Shown one piece after another: positions 1-8,041 of a DNA stretch of 64,000 nucleotides; the first letter of the stretch is position 1, and each line of letters begins with the position of its first letter. The translations under genes and the position numbers were made by a program. Location of the stretch: the NCBI GenBank assembly GCA_964577935.1, contig CAZOAJ010000004.1:73277-137276 (forward strand). The letters are read 5' to 3'. This DNA comes from JABDGV01 sp964577935. Lineage in GTDB: Bacteria; Chlamydiota; Chlamydiia; Chlamydiales; FEN-1388. Under the pieces are notes generated by a model. It was not told the DNA's origin and searched no databases. It worked only from the letters and a program-made list of their open reading frames with translations.

Positions 1-1019
1 TCGAATGTGTCGATACAAGGCGTTCTCCCGAAAGCTATGAGCCGATCAAAACTATCTCTGACTTCTCGAAAAGAATAGCTTCATCAATTGGAAAAAGCGG
101 AAACATTGAATGGATCTGTAAATCAATTCAGCCTGGTGGAAATGCCCCCCTGCTCGCCTCAGCATTAATACACCAAAATTGTAAAGTACACTTCATCGGC
201 GCTTGTGGAACTCCAGCAGCATCCCCTCTATTTGAGAATTTAAAAAAATCTTGCGAAACTTTTGTCTCTATAGCTCAACCAGGATACACTCATGCCATAG
301 AGTTCCAAGATGGAAAGCTATTCTTAGGTAAAACTGATTCTCTTACATCAATTACCCCAAAAACTCTTCTCTCTTATATCAACAAGGAAAGACTTCTCGA
401 AATTTTGTATTCTATTGATGCTTTGGCCTTTGTAAACTGGACGATGACGCCCCATATGAATGATATATGGGAATGGATTGAAAAAAATTACAAACCTCAA
501 ACAAGAAAACCTTTTTGCCTGATTGATCTTGCTGACCCTCGTAAGCGAACTCAAAACGACCTCAAAGAAGCACTTCACAGAATCAGTCGCCTCTCATCCA
601 TATTTCAAATCTGCCTGAGTGCTAATCATTCTGAAACCGAACAAATTGCAGAAGCACTGTCGATCTCATCAAATGATCTTCATCATCTGGGAAAAATGAT
701 TACAGAGAAGCTCAATATATTTTGTACTCTCATACACACGAAAAAAGCATGCTCTATTTCGACCTCAACAAAAGCATATCATCTCAATATCCCCTATATT
801 GATAATCCAAAACGCTTAACTGGTGCCGGCGATCACTTTAACGCTGGTTGTATTGAAGGCTATCTTAAAAACTTAGACATCAAAGAGGCTCTAAGCTGGG
901 CTGCGGGTACCGCTTTATTTCTGGTTCAAAATGGCACATCGCCAAGCCAAGAGGAAGTCACAAAAATGTTATCAAGCCTAAATGTAACTGCTTGCAAGCC
1001 TCAAAGCGAAGACTTCTAG
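1..1019 (+). CDS. PfkB-family carbohydrate kinase (5' end outside window)
   Basis: The frame is open from base 3, so the gene enters from outside the window and lacks its N-terminus; the first ATG at 405 is internal. The visible part has the ribokinase/PfkB hallmarks: an early substrate-loop motif GGNAPLLASAL (near base 140) and the C-terminal signature LTGAGDHFNAGCIEGYL, whose GAGD aspartate is the catalytic base and whose glycines form the anion hole. The family phosphorylates sugars or nucleosides with ATP in the cytosol. The exact substrate cannot be told. The family call is secure; the start and full length are unknown. Confidence 0.85.
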   Translation, partial: ECVDTRRSPESYEPIKTISDFSKRIASSIGKSGNIEWICKSIQPGGNAPLLASALIHQNCKVHFIGACGTPAASPLFENLKKSCETFVSIAQPGYTHAIEFQDGKLFLGKTDSLTSITPKTLLSYINKERLLEILYSIDALAFVNWTMTPHMNDIWEWIEKNYKPQTRKPFCLIDLADPRKRTQNDLKEALHRISRLSSIFQICLSANHSETEQIAEALSISSNDLHHLGKMITEKLNIFCTLIHTKKACSISTSTKAYHLNIPYIDNPKRLTGAGDHFNAGCIEGYLKNLDIKEALSWAAGTALFLVQNGTSPSQEEVTKMLSSLNVTACKPQSEDF

Positions 1020-1201
1020 GCTTTAGGTAGAAAAGATCTAGCTCAATGATAAAGAATTTTTCTTTGTTCAAACCCAATCTGAGAAGTCTATTAAAAGAGA
1101 TATAACCAATCAAACAAATCCACCGATCTTGTGCTTTTAAAAAACATATGATAACAATCAGAGACACACTATCTGTATGTTATAACGGAGATGTTTTTGT
1201 T

Positions 1202-2113
1202 ATGTCTCAAAGCATTAATAATTCTCTTCAATACACTCCTACACCAAAGCTTTCGAAATATGAATGGACATCGGATCTTGATGGTTTCCTCATTTCTGAA
1301 ATGGAATCTCATAAAGGCTCCAGATCATATTGGCCGAAGATCGCAATCTTAGTTAAAGATAAGTTTAATCAAGATATCCCAGCACACGCATTGCGTCATC
1401 ATTACTTAGAAATCACTTCTTCTGCCAAGAAAGGGCCATTATCGATCGAAGAAAAACAACAAGTTCTCTATCAAGTATTACAACATGGAACGAAATGGAA
1501 AGTGATAGGTCCTCATCTCAATAGGACGCAAGTAGCAGTGAGAAATTGTTTTAGACACATCATAAATAAAAACAATTACCTCACAAATCTCATCAACAAC
1601 GAACCTTCGCTTTTCCCTCAAGGCGCCGCAACTGTTATACGCACACTGAAAGATATAGAATCAAAAGTAAGGCGAAATCCGATACCAAAAGAAAAATCGC
1701 TTAGGGTCAAAAACCAAAAAGTAAATAGCAAATCTACTCCTCTTGATGAACAACAAAATCAAACCTTAGCGAGCGCTCCTTCTCCGAATGGACCTTCTTC
1801 GAGTGGACCTTCTTATAGCAGAGCAAGCAGTAATGCTCCATCTCGTCCAAATAGAAATGCATCCTCGAACATGCAGTTTCCACAATCCCACTTCGCTGCC
1901 CCTCTACCAATCATCAACAATAGCTCTTATGCTATCATGAATAATACTGGTATGAATAACGATGCCATGAATCCTCATGTAGTCAATAACAGCACCCTGA
2001 ACAGCACTGGAGGAGATGATAACTCATTGAATGCATTCCCCTCTTTTGAGTCGGTCCTCAACCCCGAGGAAGGGAACTCATCTGATGAATTCCTTAAATA
2101 TCTCAATATGTAG
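1202..2113 (+). CDS. Myb/SANT-like repeat protein with disordered Asn/Ser-rich tail
   Basis: The first ~125 residues carry two helical units resembling tandem Myb/SANT repeats. The first spans roughly residues 19-70 (YEWTSDLDGFL...YWPKIA...LRHHYLEI). The second spans roughly 76-124 (PLSIEEKQQVL...GTKWKVIGPHL..RTQVAVRNCFRHII) and keeps the spaced tryptophan and the arginine-rich third helix. The remainder is low complexity (PSSSGPSYS..., NNSS, NNTGMNN), apparently disordered. The start at 1202 is preferred over the ATG at 1148 because a GGAG (1187-1190) lies 11 nt upstream. No signal peptide is visible. R2R3-type Myb domains are typical of eukaryotic DNA-binding proteins, so a nucleoid or host-chromatin role is an inference only. 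Confidence 0.7.
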   Translation: MSQSINNSLQYTPTPKLSKYEWTSDLDGFLISEMESHKGSRSYWPKIAILVKDKFNQDIPAHALRHHYLEITSSAKKGPLSIEEKQQVLYQVLQHGTKWKVIGPHLNRTQVAVRNCFRHIINKNNYLTNLINNEPSLFPQGAATVIRTLKDIESKVRRNPIPKEKSLRVKNQKVNSKSTPLDEQQNQTLASAPSPNGPSSSGPSYSRASSNAPSRPNRNASSNMQFPQSHFAAPLPIINNSSYAIMNNTGMNNDAMNPHVVNNSTLNSTGGDDNSLNAFPSFESVLNPEEGNSSDEFLKYLNM

Positions 2114-2224
2114 GCTTTCTTAAACAAAACATTTACTCCTCACAATCGACTTCCAATTGTTTGTTTTAACAAATATAATCTGTACCATGCTTCAAAGATC
2201 TGCAATATATACACAGGATAAAAA

Positions 2225-2434
2225 ATGGCTATTAAAGATAGTAATGGCACCATTCTCAATGAAGGCGATTCAGTACAGGTTATCAAAGATTTGAAAGTGA
2301 AAGGATCTTCAATTCTTCTTAAACGAGGTAAACTGTTTAAAAATATTCGATTAACCGACAAGGAAGAAGAAGTTGAATGCAGGGAAGGCAAATCTACTCT
2401 CGTTCTCAAAACATGTTTCTTAAAGAAGGCCTAA
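2225..2434 (+). CDS. Stand-alone PhnA C-terminal domain protein
   Basis: The 69-residue protein matches the C-terminal domain of YjdM/PhnA: ..DSNGTILNEGDSVQVIKDL, KVKGSS, RGKLFKNIRLT and a terminal LKTCFLKK strand. The N-terminal zinc-ribbon of full-length PhnA is missing, and the ATG sits directly at the domain start, so this is a natural single-domain form and not a truncation. The family was named for the phosphonate operon, but its molecular role is unclear. The gene sits alone between the Myb-like gene and glyA, about 100 nt from each. The family call is confident; the function is not. Confidence 0.8.
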   Translation: MAIKDSNGTILNEGDSVQVIKDLKVKGSSILLKRGKLFKNIRLTDKEEEVECREGKSTLVLKTCFLKKA

Positions 2435-2519
2435 TCAAAATAAATTCCTGATCTATTGCGTAAGATTAAGTGGGGCGAGTATCATGCTCCACGATATTGA
2501 CCTAGCTGGTCTTCTCATT

Positions 2520-2527
2520 TAAGGAGA
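2520..2527 (+). promoter_or_regulatory. Ribosome binding site of glyA
   Basis: TAAGGAGAG lies about 9 nt before the ATG at 2537. An out-of-frame ATG at 2529 (ATGAAATTATGG) lies between them. The SHMT frame begins at the second ATG. Confidence 0.6.
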
Positions 2528-2536
2528 GATGAAATT

Positions 2537-4048
2537 ATGGATTTATTGGGCACTTATTTACGACAAACCTCTCCTGATCAATACTCAAAGGCAGCGGTTG
2601 CTTTTTTCGCATCTCTTGACCACATTCACATGAGCTCTCCTTCAGTTGCAAAAGCAATTTTAGATGAACTTCACGATCAACGTAAATCATTGAAAATGAT
2701 TGCTTCTGAAAATTACTCATCGCTTGCAGTTCAGTTAGCCATGGGAAACTGTCTAACTGATAAGTATGCAGAAGGAGTTGCTCATCATAGATTTTATGCA
2801 GGATGTGACAACATAGACGCTTTGGAAGAGGAAGCATGCCAACTGCTTAAAGACCTTTTTGGAGCAGAACATGCCTATGTACAGCCTCATTCCGGTGCTG
2901 ATGCAAATCTAGTTGCCTATTGGGCAATACTAACCAAACGAGTCCAACCCAAAATTCTTGAGCGATTTCAAAAGCAAACGATAGATGCTCTTACCCCGTC
3001 TGAATTTGAAGAATTTAGAAAAGAATTTCTTAATCAAAAAATTCTAGGGCTGTCTCTGAATTCTGGAGGCCATTTGACTCATGGCTACCGTCATAATGCG
3101 TCTTCAAAAATTTTTGAAGCCCATTTTTATGATGTTAACCCCGAGACGTACCTCCTTGACTACGACGACATAGCTCGCAAGGCTCGCGAAATAAGACCTA
3201 GCGTACTTTTAGCAGGATACTCTTCGCACGCTAGAAAAATAAATTTTCGTATTATGAAAGAGATCGCTGATGAAGTTGGAGCGACCTTCATGGTGGATAT
3301 GGCACACTTTGCAGGGCTCGTCGCCGGGAAGGTACTTACAGGAGATTTTGATCCGATCCCATTTGCCGATATCGTCACCTCAACTACCCATAAAACACTT
3401 CGTGGTCCTAGAGGCGGATTTGTTTTATGCAAAAATGAATTTAAAGAGGTAGTGGACAAAGGCTGTCCAATGGTTTTAGGAGGCCCATTGCCTCATGTTA
3501 TAGCGGCAAAAGCCATTGCTTTTAGAGAAGCTAAATCATCAAACTTTAGAGAATATGCAGCTCGAGTTGTTCAAAATGCCCAAGCTCTTGCAGAAGAGCT
3601 TATGCGAGAAGGACTAGACGTGCTTACAGGCGGTACAGATAACCATATGGTTGTTGTAAATGTTTCGTCATTTGGATTAACTGGACGTCATGTTGAAGGA
3701 GCTCTTCGCCAGTGCGGCATCACTGTTAATAGAAATGCTATTCCTTTTGACCAAAATGGCCCCTGGTATACATCTGGAATTCGATTGGGGACACCAGCTT
3801 TAACAACCCTTGGAATGGGACAAGAGGATATGCGTCTCATTGCACAACAAATAGCTGCATGTATTCGACACACAAAACCTGCTGTAACAGCCCAAGGAAC
3901 AGCAAGCAAATCACAAACACTAGTGGACCCTGCAATCATTGAACAATCAAAAATAATTGTTCAAAGACTCCTTGAATCTTATCAACTTTATCCGGAACTC
4001 GATATCAAATGCACCGATTCGTTAGAGTCTGAGATTGCATGCAAATAA
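2537..4048 (+). CDS. glyA: Serine hydroxymethyltransferase
   Basis: The 503-aa PLP enzyme interconverts serine and glycine with tetrahydrofolate, supplying C1 units. The active-site lysine is about K286 in TSTTHKTLRGPRGG. Other family motifs are IASENY (~56-61), YAEG.AHHRFYAG (~77-89), the substrate region ..MVDMAHFAGLVA (~252-263) and the C-terminal TSGIRLGTPALTT. It is longer than the ~417-aa E. coli enzyme. An insertion around residues 134-170 and an N-terminal extension explain this, and Chlamydia GlyA is similarly long (~497 aa as recalled). It is followed 38 nt later by clpP and then dapF, the same order as in Chlamydia, which is the strongest lineage clue in the window. Confidence 0.97.
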   Translation: MDLLGTYLRQTSPDQYSKAAVAFFASLDHIHMSSPSVAKAILDELHDQRKSLKMIASENYSSLAVQLAMGNCLTDKYAEGVAHHRFYAGCDNIDALEEEACQLLKDLFGAEHAYVQPHSGADANLVAYWAILTKRVQPKILERFQKQTIDALTPSEFEEFRKEFLNQKILGLSLNSGGHLTHGYRHNASSKIFEAHFYDVNPETYLLDYDDIARKAREIRPSVLLAGYSSHARKINFRIMKEIADEVGATFMVDMAHFAGLVAGKVLTGDFDPIPFADIVTSTTHKTLRGPRGGFVLCKNEFKEVVDKGCPMVLGGPLPHVIAAKAIAFREAKSSNFREYAARVVQNAQALAEELMREGLDVLTGGTDNHMVVVNVSSFGLTGRHVEGALRQCGITVNRNAIPFDQNGPWYTSGIRLGTPALTTLGMGQEDMRLIAQQIAACIRHTKPAVTAQGTASKSQTLVDPAIIEQSKIIVQRLLESYQLYPELDIKCTDSLESEIACK

Positions 4049-4086
4049 AAAAGCAAAAAAAGAGACACTAAAGAGAGAAATATATC

Positions 4087-4695
4087 ATGCCATCTAAAGA
4101 GAGTGCTCAAACAAGTTCTCCCAATCAGTTTCATAAACTTCAGGATCAAATTGATTCAACACTTCTGCTGCAACGACGAATAATTATCAGCAGCGGAATC
4201 GATAGCGAGATAGCTGAGAGAATCATCAAGGAATTGATGTTTTTGGATATACAAGACCCTCAGAAACCTATTCTACTCATCATCAATTCCCCTGGAGGAA
4301 GCGTTGATGCTGGATTTGCAATTTGGGATCAAATCAAATTGATTTCAGCCCCTGTCACAACTATTGTCATGGGTATAGCTGCATCTATGGGGAGTGTTTT
4401 ATCCCTTGCTGCGCCAAAAGGACGCAGGTTTGCCACCCCTAAATGCCGAATTATGATCCACCAACCTTCGTTGGCTGGAGTCGTTCAGGGACAGGCAACA
4501 GACCTAGAAATTCAAGCGCGTGAAATGCTTAAAACAAAAGCACGCCTTGTTGATATATATGTTGAAGCCACCGGCAAAAGCCCCGAAGTCATCGAAAAAG
4601 CAATTGATCGAGATACGTGGATGTCAGCAGAAGAAGCTATGGAATATGGACTCATTGATAAAATCGTCTCATCTGCAAACGAACTCACTGTTTAA
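4087..4695 (+). CDS. clpP: ATP-dependent Clp protease proteolytic subunit
   Basis: The 202-aa ClpP has a complete catalytic triad: Ser100 in MGIAASMGSVLS, His125 in RIMIHQPS and Asp176 in DRDTWMSAEEA. The chambered serine protease degrades substrates unfolded by ClpX or ClpC. The SPGG loop (INSPGGSVDAG) that shapes the substrate groove and oxyanion hole is present. The N-terminus (MPSKESAQTSS) is longer than the E. coli mature form and may be processed. Position between glyA and dapF corresponds to the Chlamydia clpP1 locus, so this is probably the ClpP1 paralogue; the second copy is not in the window. Confidence 0.96.
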   Translation: MPSKESAQTSSPNQFHKLQDQIDSTLLLQRRIIISSGIDSEIAERIIKELMFLDIQDPQKPILLIINSPGGSVDAGFAIWDQIKLISAPVTTIVMGIAASMGSVLSLAAPKGRRFATPKCRIMIHQPSLAGVVQGQATDLEIQAREMLKTKARLVDIYVEATGKSPEVIEKAIDRDTWMSAEEAMEYGLIDKIVSSANELTV

Positions 4696-5554
4696 TGCGC
4701 TCTTAATCGAGGGAGCAGGAAATACTTTTATCCTGCTTCACTCTCTAGACCCCTTCTTTAGCATATCACAAAAAGCCATCGAAATTTTATGTCTTAAGAA
4801 TGACGTAGATGGCTTTTTACTTATAACACCGCATGTTTCTTCTGATTGTACTATGCAGTATTATAATAGGGACGGCAATGAAGCTGGAATGTGTGGGAAT
4901 GGCCTGCGATGTACAGCTTTCTATCTTGGGACTATTTCTCGCACGGCGAATGAACACAATCATCTTACCAATACCCATTCAATAGCGACGGCTAAGGGAA
5001 TCAGAAATGGTTTTTCGGACAACAACTCCGCAACTGTAGAAATGGGAATAGTTCATTTTCTTAACGAATATAGACTGAAAGATATGCATGGAAGTAGTTG
5101 GACTTTCTCTCTTTTTGACAGCGGGGTTCCTCATGCAATTGCTCTCGTCAAAGACATTACTGACTATGATCTATCGTCAATCGGGCCATATTTCAGGTAT
5201 CATGAAAGTTTTGCTCCAGCTGGCACAAATATCTCGCTTATTCAAATTGAATCAGACACGAAACTCCTTATACGTACTTATGAGCGAGGAGTTGAGGCTG
5301 AAACGGGAGCCTGCGGAACCGCTGCCTGTGCTGCAGCTTCATTTATAAATCCACAACAAAAACGAACTTTTCAGATTATTCCAACTTCAAAAAATCCGTT
5401 ATTCGTTACGATCATTCCGTCTGAAGATGGGAATATGGCCTTATTAAAAGGCCCTTGCACTATTTTTGGCTATTTAGACAAGACTACACTCGAGACACTC
5501 CATGACCGACGTTCATCAGATAGTTACAAGTCGATACAGCCCTGCTGCCTATAG
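4646..5554 (+). CDS. dapF: Diaminopimelate epimerase
   Basis: The enzyme converts LL- to meso-diaminopimelate for lysine and peptidoglycan synthesis. Both catalytic cysteines are present, in GNEAGMCGNGLRCTAF and in ETGACGTAACAAAS. The conserved N-terminus LIEGAGNTFIL begins just after the clpP stop codon (4695). No ATG lies there: the nearest in-frame ATG (4646) is inside clpP, and TTG (4655) or CTG (4688) are the other options. The annotated start is therefore only a guess; the mature domain runs from about 4700. Translation is probably coupled to clpP. The 3' end overlaps xerC by 53 nt. In Chlamydia, DapF acts in the plant-like aminotransferase DAP route. Confidence 0.92.
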   Translation: MDSLIKSSHLQTNSLFNALLIEGAGNTFILLHSLDPFFSISQKAIEILCLKNDVDGFLLITPHVSSDCTMQYYNRDGNEAGMCGNGLRCTAFYLGTISRTANEHNHLTNTHSIATAKGIRNGFSDNNSATVEMGIVHFLNEYRLKDMHGSSWTFSLFDSGVPHAIALVKDITDYDLSSIGPYFRYHESFAPAGTNISLIQIESDTKLLIRTYERGVEAETGACGTAACAAASFINPQQKRTFQIIPTSKNPLFVTIIPSEDGNMALLKGPCTIFGYLDKTTLETLHDRRSSDSYKSIQPCCL

Positions 5555-6521
5555 TTTCTTAAGACATTTAAAGGCTGTAAAAGATTCTTCTGAGCATACG
5601 GTAAGAAACTACTCAATTGACTTAAACGCCTTGAAAACATTTCTTGAGTTTTTGTGGTTCCCAGATGCTCCATCAGGGACTTTCAGTCCTAAAATTTTCT
5701 ACAATAAAGAGCCCGATTTAGGAGACATTGAAAGGGATCAAATAGATTTAAAAAGAATCGATCGGAAGTTATTGAGAGAATTTGCATCGAGCATGGCTGA
5801 AAATGGGGCTGAAAGACGGACCATCCTTCGCAGGCTGTCATCCCTGCGTACTTTCTTTAATTACTGTGTTCGCGAAGGATACCTCTCCACAAACCCGATG
5901 GAACAGATCGAAAGTCCGAAATTAGGCAAGTCGCTTCCTAAAGCACTTAACTACGATCAGGTATGTCGACTGTTTGACATGCCACAGACTGAAAATTTAA
6001 TGGGCTTTCGTGACAGAACAATCATGGAACTCTTTTATAGTTCAGGACTTCGTGTTTCAGAACTTGTAGGTCTCAATCGAGCAGATTTTGATGCCCCACA
6101 ACTTCTCTTAAAAATTCGAGGAAAAGGAAGAAAAGAAAGAGTTGTTCCTGTAACAAAAAATGCCGCCGACTGGATCTCATCCTACTTAAACCATCATGAA
6201 CGTCATAGAGAAATCGACGGCCATTTTGCCGAAAAAGACCCTGAAGCAATCTTTCTCAATAGATTTGGCACACGCTTGACTTCTAGATCCGTCGACCGCC
6301 TTTTTGTTCGATACCTTAAAATGAGCGATCTTGCAGCGGATATAACCCCACACACAATTCGCCATACGATAGCTACCCATTGGCTTGAAAATGGCATGGA
6401 TCTCAAAACCATACAACTTTTACTTGGTCATAGCTCTCTGGCAACAACAACGATTTACACCCATGTTTCAAACCGACTGAAACAAAAAGTATTTCAAAAG
6501 AGTCATCCCAGGGCAAACTAA
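5502..6521 (+). CDS. xerC: Tyrosine recombinase, XerC/XerD type
   Basis: The 339-aa site-specific recombinase resolves chromosome dimers at dif sites. The C-terminal catalytic residues are all visible: Arg184 (SGLRVSEL), Lys208 (RGKGRKER), His284 and Arg287 (PHTIRHT), His310 (LLGHSS) and nucleophile Tyr319 (TIYTHVS). The N-terminal SAM-like core-binding domain carries an insertion around residues 51-85 (FPDAPSG...DIERDQ), explaining the length above the usual ~300 aa. Assignment to XerC and not XerD or an integrase is by context and overall resemblance. It overlaps dapF upstream and the convergent F-box gene by 4 nt downstream. Confidence 0.9.
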   Translation: MTDVHQIVTSRYSPAAYSFLRHLKAVKDSSEHTVRNYSIDLNALKTFLEFLWFPDAPSGTFSPKIFYNKEPDLGDIERDQIDLKRIDRKLLREFASSMAENGAERRTILRRLSSLRTFFNYCVREGYLSTNPMEQIESPKLGKSLPKALNYDQVCRLFDMPQTENLMGFRDRTIMELFYSSGLRVSELVGLNRADFDAPQLLLKIRGKGRKERVVPVTKNAADWISSYLNHHERHREIDGHFAEKDPEAIFLNRFGTRLTSRSVDRLFVRYLKMSDLAADITPHTIRHTIATHWLENGMDLKTIQLLLGHSSLATTTIYTHVSNRLKQKVFQKSHPRAN

Positions 6522-7870
6522 TTGGCTGAACAATTTCTAACAATGACTTGAGGGCTTTTTCTACCGGAATCTTTCATGAAATCCTCGGGAAATATCTTTA
6601 TGCCAGGATCAAGCTCTTCCGCTCCCTGAACAAGGGTCATACTTGGCAATTTACAGTTATCAAACACATATCTAATCCCTGTTCCCCTCTGCGCAAACGG
6701 CACAAGTGATAAATCAGTAATCCTGCAATTAATGCAATGAACATATCGAACTTTCTCATACCCGACCTCTAATGCATTTTGCTCATCCTGAAATAGATTT
6801 TCTTGAAAGGAAGGAAAGACCTCAATCTCACAATTATCGAAATACACCGCAAATAGATCTGGTGCTGTCTTTGGATCATTTTTGCTTCCGTCTAATTGAC
6901 ATCCTTCAATAAAGAACGGGGCAAGAATTTTCGAATTACTAAATCCTACAAGACATCCCTTCGGAATACTTATATGATCTGTATAAATACCTAAAGACAT
7001 CTCTGTAAAATAGACTATTTTAGGCTCTTTAACCCCAAAGATGACCGGAGGGATTTTCACTTTGTGAGCATCTACATATTTTGAATCGAAAATCCAGCAA
7101 TTAGACCTAGATAGATCTCTTTCAAATCTCTTCTCATTTTCCTTACAAACCACACCAATCATTTGCTCAACATCAGGTGATGAAACAAAAGATATAGGAG
7201 AAGACGAAGGAGGTTTCAAATGGTTAAATTTTTCGCATAATTCTTTCACCGATTGAGCTTCTAAAAACTGTTGATATTTCGGGTGAGTGCCGCACTGATG
7301 TTTCGAGTAGCTCCAATAATAATTTTCGGCCTGAGTCCATAGAGTCGTCCATTTTTGATCTACATAAAGGCGAGATCGATCAGCGATGGGCAAAAAAGAG
7401 CCGACTAATCCAAGAACTTCTACAGGAAGCTCCTCAAATTTATTTTTAAAGGAATTTCTATTCCAAAAATCACTTTGTAACGAACTCTCCTTAAAATCTG
7501 GATGTCGTTTAAATAAAACTTGAAATATCTTGTCGACATTGTTTTTGGTCTCCATATCAACATCGTTTCGGGTAAGAACCCGAACAGCGCGCAAGACATA
7601 TGACTTTTCTTGGTTGTATTGATGATATAGAGATAATTGATGAATAGACGAGGAAATCCCGCATAAATCGACTGAAGAACTAATACGGTCCAAAAAGCTC
7701 CATCCCAACCCTGCAATCCGCTGACCCAAGGCCATCTGTTCTTTATAGAGGTCAAAGAACCCCTCTAAACTGACATAATTACATAAAAACTTTTCTGCTG
7801 TATGTCGATCTAAAATAACCTGACCCATCCCTATACTGCCCTTATTTATCTTACATAAGAATCGTAACAT
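6518..7870 (-). CDS. F-box domain protein, function unknown
   Basis: A 450-aa protein without signal peptide. An F-box-like motif lies around residues 165-200: FEELPVEVLGLVGSFLPIAD followed by SRLYVDQKWTTLW, with the typical LP..V......FL pattern and the trailing tryptophan. F-boxes normally dock to Skp1 in eukaryotic SCF ubiquitin ligases. The regions on either side match nothing I recognise. The C-terminal half is rich in F/Y/C (e.g. DNCEIEVFPSF, HCINCRITDLS), suggesting a repeat or beta-rich substrate-binding part. Possible starts are M1 or M15. Gene is convergent with xerC. An effector role is inference. Confidence 0.7.
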   Translation of the reverse strand: MLRFLCKINKGSIGMGQVILDRHTAEKFLCNYVSLEGFFDLYKEQMALGQRIAGLGWSFLDRISSSVDLCGISSSIHQLSLYHQYNQEKSYVLRAVRVLTRNDVDMETKNNVDKIFQVLFKRHPDFKESSLQSDFWNRNSFKNKFEELPVEVLGLVGSFLPIADRSRLYVDQKWTTLWTQAENYYWSYSKHQCGTHPKYQQFLEAQSVKELCEKFNHLKPPSSSPISFVSSPDVEQMIGVVCKENEKRFERDLSRSNCWIFDSKYVDAHKVKIPPVIFGVKEPKIVYFTEMSLGIYTDHISIPKGCLVGFSNSKILAPFFIEGCQLDGSKNDPKTAPDLFAVYFDNCEIEVFPSFQENLFQDEQNALEVGYEKVRYVHCINCRITDLSLVPFAQRGTGIRYVFDNCKLPSMTLVQGAEELDPGIKIFPEDFMKDSGRKSPQVIVRNCSAN

Positions 7871-7986
7871 TAAAATTTAGAGGATAACATATTTACGACA
7901 AAATCCTAACTGTTTCCAAGCCTATGTAAGCGCAATTTATTTTCGTTCAAAAGTCTGAAATGATTGCTGTTTTGATGAACTGGCCA

Positions 7987-8014
7987 TTGACAGTAAATTT
8001 AAAATTTAGACAAT
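7987..8014 (+). promoter_or_regulatory. Possible sigma70-type promoter for collagen-like gene
   Basis: TTGACA (7987-7992) is followed after 16 nt by GACAAT (8009-8014), about 28 nt before the ATG at 8042. The -35 is a perfect match; the -10 is weak. Confidence 0.4.
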
Positions 8015-8041
8015 GCGCGACTAACTATTTTAAATTTTGAT

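Noticed and set aside
2140..2409. Antisense ORF over the PhnA-domain gene
   Set aside because: Shadow of a well-supported sense gene with recognisable domain.
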